A DNA stretch of 64,000 nucleotides from Mariannaea sp. PMI_226 (Eukaryota > Ascomycota > Sordariomycetes > Hypocreales > Nectriaceae). Shown one piece after another: positions 58,068-64,000 of this stretch (within the stretch, counting starts at the first letter, position 1; each line of letters starts with the position of its first letter). The position numbers were made by a program, and so were the translations under genes. The notes under the pieces are model-generated. The model worked only from the letters and a program-made list of their open reading frames with translations. It was not told where the DNA came from and did not search any database. The DNA is taken from the NCBI GenBank assembly GCA_024336345.1, contig JANFOG010000006.1:2232001-2296000 (forward strand). Reading direction: 5' to 3'.

Positions 58068-59351
58068 GATGATAAAGAAAGCCCCTTTTGAGTAAGGACT
58101 CTCACTGTTTGCAATGCGTTTGTAAGAGGATTATATTGGGAGAGCTGAATATCTTTTTATGCATCTGTTATGGTAAGATCGAGAGTCTGAATTGCGAGGC
58201 TTCCGACTTGTCCACGGGGATTTAAATGTTTCATGGCAAAGAGCAAACGCAATTGTGTTCGTGTTTCGCTGGGTCCGAAAGCGTAGGGGTTCAACGCCAC
58301 AATGCCGCCATAGATGTTGGGAGACCAGGATTGGATTCTGGACGCAAAAAAGGGTTCTCGAACGGGGGTGTAATGATGGGTCGATAGAGTGGGAGTTTGA
58401 ATACATTATGCCTTGTTCGGCCGGCTATGATCCAGGTAGAAGGGCGGCAAAGTTGGTACGATGGCAAAACAAAACATAGAAAGAATTTGTATTATCCGAT
58501 TGAATGGTGTCTGGTACGTGGAACAGATAACCCTGGTTGTTTGTTATCATATATTCGCCTAAAACATGTTCTTTTTTTGAAACCTATCCTGCTCGTACGA
58601 GCCATGTTGGCTGGTAATATGCGTACCTTTGGGTACAAACAATATTTGGATTGATCTCAGAACCATGTTTCTTCAAAGCATATGTTTATCCAACCAAAAT
58701 CATGCCACAGATCAAGTTTGAGAAGAAGAAGAAGAGAAGAGCTCCGTGATGATGTTTGTGTGAACAGGTGTAGCTAGTCGTGGCGGAGGGTTCCGTGAGT
58801 TATTGGGAAAACCTTTTGGAACACACCAGCCATGCAAGTTGACTTAAAATTTTATTGAACAGACTCCCTCTGTATCTATACCAAACATAGGGCTACAGTG
58901 TTTTATTTTATTTTTGTTGAATGAATGCAGAAAGGGGGGCAGAGACAGAGTCAAAGGATACTTTGATAGTATCAACTCGTAGGGTTGTATTGGATACTTG
59001 GTTTGGCATACCTTGGATAGCTATGCCGCCAAATGCTGGAACTGGCCAAGAACACCGGATGTATAGAGTAAGACGTAGAAAAGCAGTTTAGCATAAGCTA
59101 ACTAGCATATATAGTAAGTAGCCTTGTGCAAAACAGTCTTTGCTGGGCCACGTCCGACCTGCCGTGAATTATTGATAGGATGAACAGCACGAACCAACGC
59201 CGTCCATGTGAATATATCAAACAGCTTTGGAATTTCTCTTTTGCTTCTTTTCTTTTCTTCCCCTTCTTGTTCTTCTTCTTCTTCTTAGTCAGCATACGAA
59301 ACTTTTCCACAACCCTTTTCCCGAGGTACTCATGGTTCACCATCATACGCC
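58068..59351. other. Intergenic
   Basis: No gene is seen. The first part is the promoter of the small membrane-protein gene. Confidence 0.5.
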
Positions 59352-59629
59352 ATGACAGATGAGGAATACGAGGATAACGAAGACTATGGCAGCCCCCCAA
59401 CACTCACCCTTATGATGGCGGCACTCACCATAATCACAATCCTCGCCTCCGCCTTGTTTGGCTGCTACAACGCGCTGGGAGGCACTGCTGCTGCTTGTGC
59501 TACTTTTGCGAGTAGGCCAAAGCAACGAATCTTTATACTCCCGCCGCCGTCCAACTCTGACTTTCGCTCTGCCATGCAGGTCCACTGGCTAGTCATCTTC
59601 TCCCAAAGCTCGTAGGAGGATATGCTTGA
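59352..59629 (+). CDS. Possible small spliced membrane protein
   Basis: Exons 59352-59511 and 59580-59629 would give 69 residues. The start context is CGCCATGACAG. The intron has a GTAGGC donor, a CTCTGAC branch site and a CCATGCAG acceptor, and it is in phase (A|GT). The protein has an acidic N-terminus (MTDEEYEDNEDYGSPP), one hydrophobic helix (LTLMMAALTIITILASALFG) and the ending SHLLPKLVGGYA. Unspliced, the frame would run to 59615. No family is recognised; the splice signals are the main argument that it is real. Confidence 0.35.
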
Positions 59630-61322
59630 GGCGATAACGCGGGGCATGCAGCAGCTCAAGCTGGACGATGGGGTGGAGAGGCCCTGAATCCGGTTGGGGG
59701 AAGGGGCCATCTCACATGAAAAAATAGAGATCGTGTTGGATCTATTTGTGTGAAAGCAACAGTAGCAGCGGTTGTGGACTGAACTAGTAACTCGGTGGGA
59801 GAAGCGAGAAGAGGACCTCTCATTTGGCCATGATGTTCTACTTCACCTGGACTTGATGTTTACTATGTAGGTTAAAGAGTAGCAGCTGGATATGCCAGAG
59901 CAGTTAAAACCCATCCCCCAAAGGCGAAAGAGCACGACAACGTGAACAGTCTCTTGTTACCTCCATGATAATAGCCTCCTAACTTTGTGGAAGAAAAAAA
60001 AAGCAAAGGATATGAGAATACATTCAATCTCGGGACATTGCACCACGAAACAATGCGAAAAACGCCCGAACAAAGAAACAAACAAGCAAACAGAACAAAA
60101 CAAAAAAACCAAAAGCAAAGGAAAATAAGATGGGCTTCAGCGAGTCTTTTATATCCCATACACCATCCCGTCCGGAAGTCTCGGAAGGAAAATAAAGGTC
60201 CTTCTCCACAGAACAGCCCACCAACACCAGGCCCCAACCACCACTAACAAGATGCAGCCAGCTAATCAGCGTCTGATTTGGCGACAAATCGAGCATTGTT
60301 CCTGGCAGCGGGGAATAAAAATAACGACGAGTTCATAGCTCCCGTCCCACCACACCCTCCCCCCAAAAGAGATCAGCAAACAAGGCGGTGCGCGGTGCCT
60401 GGTCCCTTGCAGCCTCGACAAAAACTGGCGCTGAGAGCGTGGGGAAGGAAAAGTGTGATGGGGATCAATATATATGGACCTATGTTCAACATCGTCGGGG
60501 GCGACGAACACACCTTGTCACCGACATCATCATCACCTTCACCATCAAGGGCGGGACTGAAATTGAAATTGTCAAAGACATAGACAGCTTTGGATATAAT
60601 GCTTTAACGCGCCATCTCTGCTGTATCCTGCACGCATCGAAATCGTTGCGTGAGGGCTATTATTTCATATTCTTTCCTTTCTAGATAGGACACTGAGTAA
60701 CTGACTCTATCATGACCATTCTTCCACGCCGAAACAATGAAAGTCTTGAGGGAGAAAAAAAAAATTGTAATAGTTGAAGTTAATTGTCACCTCACAATAG
60801 GCGACAGATTCCATCACACAGGTAGACCCTAGTTCTGTAGTTCCAATTCCGTTCCAAGATGTATGCCGACCGAAAAAAAAATAAAACCCTAAGAGTGCCA
60901 TTGTGAGTAAGATAATGGCAGAAACTCCACAAACTCCCAATCATCATATCGAAATCCGGTAGTTGCGCTAATAATTACATAGACAAAAAAGGTGGTAGAA
61001 GAATATGAATCAAGGCCCGGCGAATTGAATTCCATGTCCAGATGGGCCCTGTATAGCAAGGTATCATGTTGGTATGGTCGCTGGGCGTCTTGGGGAGAGA
61101 GATTGCTATCTGCTGCTGTGGTGACGGCGACAATAGTTGGATTATTCACCAATCGGGGTATCTGAATAAAAACTGAAATCCGAAAAGGTGATGGAGAGGG
61201 TACAATGAATGGATGGTTTGGTGTTGTCGTTTCCAATGTATTTGGGTGAGTCTTGCGTCGCCATGGGAATGGTATGAGCGCGTTGTGATTGAAAATCCTT
61301 AGCAGGTGATGGGACAGTTGGC
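59630..61322. other. Intergenic
   Basis: No gene is supported. An A/C-rich AACAAACAAGCAAACAGAAC-type run lies at 60060-60120. Confidence 0.5.
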
Positions 61323-61781
61323 TCAGCTGCTCTTGTTGTCGCCCCAAATGTGAGCCCCCAAAGGCTTGCTGATGCCGAAACCTACGCCAACGGCAATACC
61401 GACAACAAGGAATGCGATTAAGATCTTGACAAGGAGGCGATTCCGAGGGCTGAGACCAGCCATGCACGTGCATCCGCGCTTCTTCTTGGCGAGCTTGGCC
61501 TGCTGTCTCCATTGCTCCTTTCCAGGCCAGACTTGGTTTTCAGTTTTGCTCATTTGGGGGGCCATCCGACTAGAGCAGGTGTCTGTAGTCTTGGAAGGGA
61601 CCATGGCCTCGACGTCTGTGTCGAAGGGATTGCCTCGATCAGAGCATGGCGTCGATTCGGTGCTATGGTTGAAAGAGCCGTCGAGGGGAGTGACGTGGGA
61701 AACGGCGCACTTCTCGGGAATAGTAAGGGTGTCGATGCTGGGACCGGTAGAACGGCCAAGTTTCTCGTAATTTGAAGGCAT
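61323..61781 (-). CDS. Small membrane protein with C-terminal helix, unknown function
   Basis: Intronless, 152 residues from MPSNYEKLGRSTGPSID. The N-terminal 95 residues are hydrophilic. A basic/cysteine patch (KKKRGCTCMAGLSPRNR) stands just before a single membrane helix (LLVKILIAFLVVGIAVGVGF) near the C-terminus. The Cys-x-Cys next to the membrane could be palmitoylated. This layout (basic patch, CxC, helix) looks like a tail-anchored or signal-anchor protein. I do not recognise the family. Confidence 0.5.
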   Translation of the reverse strand: MPSNYEKLGRSTGPSIDTLTIPEKCAVSHVTPLDGSFNHSTESTPCSDRGNPFDTDVEAMVPSKTTDTCSSRMAPQMSKTENQVWPGKEQWRQQAKLAKKKRGCTCMAGLSPRNRLLVKILIAFLVVGIAVGVGFGISKPLGAHIWGDNKSS

Positions 61782-64000
61782 CGTGACGTTTGTGGATGTG
61801 AATGAGATGGAGAATCGAGAGAAGGGAAGGGAGTGAGCAGTGCTCGATGAGCTTGTATAAACACAGCTCGAGAGGAGGGATCAAGAAAGGGAACAGAAGA
61901 ACCCTAGTAAGCAGTTGATGCTGAACAAGGAAATAGAGTTAGCATTGACGTTTGAAGTGATAAATAATATGGGAAGTGAATGGATATAGATGTGGGAAAA
62001 GGTGATGGATGCAAATACGTGGGAGTGTTGGGGAGACCCTGAATACGGAAGCGAGAAAGCCAGAGCCCAGATAAGACACTGCGGCTTCCATGGGCATGGG
62101 CAGCATGGGGCAGCCAGGGGGGCGAGCATCAGTGGGACCAAGAGTCCACCCGGGATCAGACTTGGGCGGGGATATGTGTTCCACGAAATGGATTGCACAA
62201 AATAATGGACAAATAATGATGAGACGTACCTTGGTGTTTCTGTCGTCTTTTTGATCCTTGTTTTGTGAGATGTTCTGACAAACAAACGATTTTTGTTGGT
62301 GTAAAAGGGAGAGGTTGTGGTTCTTCCTTGGGTAGGAGATGTTTTGTTTTGTTATTTTGGGTCGTTTGATGAAGGGAGACGGACGGGACTCAGATCCTTC
62401 AGTTGATGAGCAAAAGAGATGATGATGGCCGCACTTTGTGATTTTGTATTTGCAGAGGGAACAGGCAAATTCAAATGATTGGTATGGTCGAGTCGAATAA
62501 TTTCCGGCCTCTTTCTTTTTTATTTCTGTCGCAAGACGGTTCTTGTTGGGTGCAGCAGGCCTGAGAGCGAGGTGAAGGGAGGGTGTGGTGGCGAGTGGCG
62601 AGTGGTTCGGTCACGTCGTACGTAAAATGGCTGGGAGAGAGGGTGGTTTATGTGGGAGAGAGAGAAGCGAGCACGAATGCGAATTTAAAATAAAATAAAA
62701 AAAAAATAGAGGAAAAAGGAAAGAAAGAGGAGGAGCAAGCGCTAAACAGGGAATTGATGTAGCTTCCCTTCTGTGGCGATCAGTGACAACCTCGATGACA
62801 CTTGATAATCGCACTTTCCGTCTCCTTGAAAGTGAGTGAGGAGGTGATGAGTAGGAACTGACGCAAGAGCAAGAGCAGAAGCAGAAGCAGAAAGGGGAAG
62901 GAGAGACGGAAGGAACCAGATTTTTGTCTCGCAACTGTGGAGGGGACAGCGCCTACCTACCTACCTACCTAGCTACCTACCCAAAGGTCTAGCCAAGCTA
63001 TGCTCTACCTAATACATAGTACATAATTATTGGCAATGGGCAGATTCAGGGAGAGGAGATGGAGATTGGCCTTGTGCCAGAAGCGACCAGGTATGGAAAG
63101 CATAGACCTACTTAGACAGTAGACAGTAGACAGCAGACCCATACCCACCAACAGATCCTGTGGCGTCCCGTTACTTCGTACCTAGCTAGAGGCGGTTCGC
63201 CCAGGCCCCTTCCTAGCTCCGGAACGCTTGTGGAGCTTGCCCCCAGCTTCCTAGTCATCAAGCTGCCAAGCAAACCAAGGCTACTTTGGTCGGCCCCCCT
63301 TCTCCTGCGGCCCCTGGGGGCTCGGGGGCCTGGATGCTTGGGTCTCTGCCCCCTAGCCAATTTTCTGTGGCTATCAGTGGCATCCTCCAGGTGAATGCTT
63401 GCATGACCGTGGGCCCCCCAAGAGTCTGAGACCTGTCTAGCCTATGCGGGTGCGGTACCGCTTTGCCGCTTTTGAGATGGATCATTCACTGTGCCTGTAT
63501 GCATGTGAGTGAGTGCAACAGTGCCGACATGGGACAGTGGTTGTGCACGTACAGGCCTGGAACGAGATGGATGGATGGGGTGATGGATCGTGGATGGATT
63601 CATTGCAGATGGACGGTCCGATGAATGCACAACCGATCAACCAAACGAATGATATAAATGGCAGCATTTCTCATTCAATCGGCATATACTACAACTCGCA
63701 GAGTAGCGCAAGAGAGTTAGACTTGACCTCGTTGCTCAGGCTCAACACACAACGATTAGGCGACAAACCCCCCGGCTGGTCGCCGACGACGTCGCATCCA
63801 AGCAACATACGCGATCGAGCCCGCCCCTCAGGGCGCCAGATTTGGTTGGGACGGTGGTGGCCGCGTGGCTCCCCTACCTCCTTGCAGCCCAGCCAATCCA
63901 TGCATGGCTAGACAGAGGCGGACCGCAATGGCCTCATATCCCCTATCCTTTTCTCTACAGAACTATTGACGATGCAGGATAAGTATACCATGTACGGAGT
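61782..64000. other. Intergenic to the right edge
   Basis: No gene is supported. A CTAC microsatellite (CCTACCTACCTACCTACC) lies at 62953-62984 and a GATG-type run near 63565-63620. The start of this stretch is the promoter of the gene at 61781. Confidence 0.5.

Noticed and set aside
1..64000. A secondary-metabolite gene cluster or other new multi-gene system
   Set aside because: No polyketide, peptide synthetase, terpene or P450 genes occur; neighbours are mostly conserved housekeeping genes.

Overview
The window is nuclear DNA of a filamentous ascomycete (Pezizomycotina; Sordariomycetes is my best guess). The evidence is dense single-copy eukaryotic genes on both strands, short GT-AG introns (mostly 45-190 bp) with CTRAC/CTAAT-type branch sites, Kozak-like CCAAAATGG starts, pyrimidine-rich leaders, and intergenic runs of the TACCTACCTAGG type that are common in Sordariomycete genomes. 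There are no operons, ribosome binding sites, CRISPR arrays or tRNAs that I can support. Exon joins below were worked out by hand from splice sites, reading phase and family conservation.

Layout. 0-9 kb: the 5' part of a RhoGAP gene running off the left edge, then SNF4 (AMPK gamma), then about 4 kb without a resolvable gene. 9-15.3 kb: VAC8, mitochondrial inner-membrane peptidase IMP1, mitochondrial IF3 and ALB1. 15.7-18.1 kb: an amidase-signature pseudogene. 19-26.5 kb: a D-2-hydroxyacid dehydrogenase, the histone acetyltransferase RTT109, mitoribosomal MRPL15 (mL57) and a polytopic membrane protein. 26.4-30.2 kb is empty of convincing genes. 30.2-42 kb is a compact housekeeping block: a DJ-1/Hsp31-like protein, mL38, uL4m, PGS1, NDUFA12 and NNT. 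42-50.7 kb is a gene-poor accessory island with two decayed, inverted repeat-element copies and two small secreted-protein genes. 50.7-56.4 kb: HEM3, GCV3 and the septation GTPase SPG1/TEM1. 57-64 kb: small membrane proteins and non-coding DNA.

How the genes relate. About half of the recognisable genes encode mitochondrial proteins: protein maturation (IMP1), translation (IF3, mL57, mL38, uL4m), cardiolipin synthesis (PGS1), complex I (NDUFA12), redox balance (NNT) and glycine cleavage (GCV3). HEM3 belongs to haem synthesis. Two pairs of them share short head-to-head promoters (mL38/uL4m and PGS1/NDUFA12). SNF4, the RhoGAP, VAC8 and SPG1 are signalling or trafficking genes. I did not find a clear new multi-gene system. 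The most unusual items are the amidase pseudogene broken at its catalytic centre, the inverted repeat elements with adjacent secreted-protein genes, a 7-nt micro-exon in NDUFA12, and a threefold basic repeat at the end of Rtt109.
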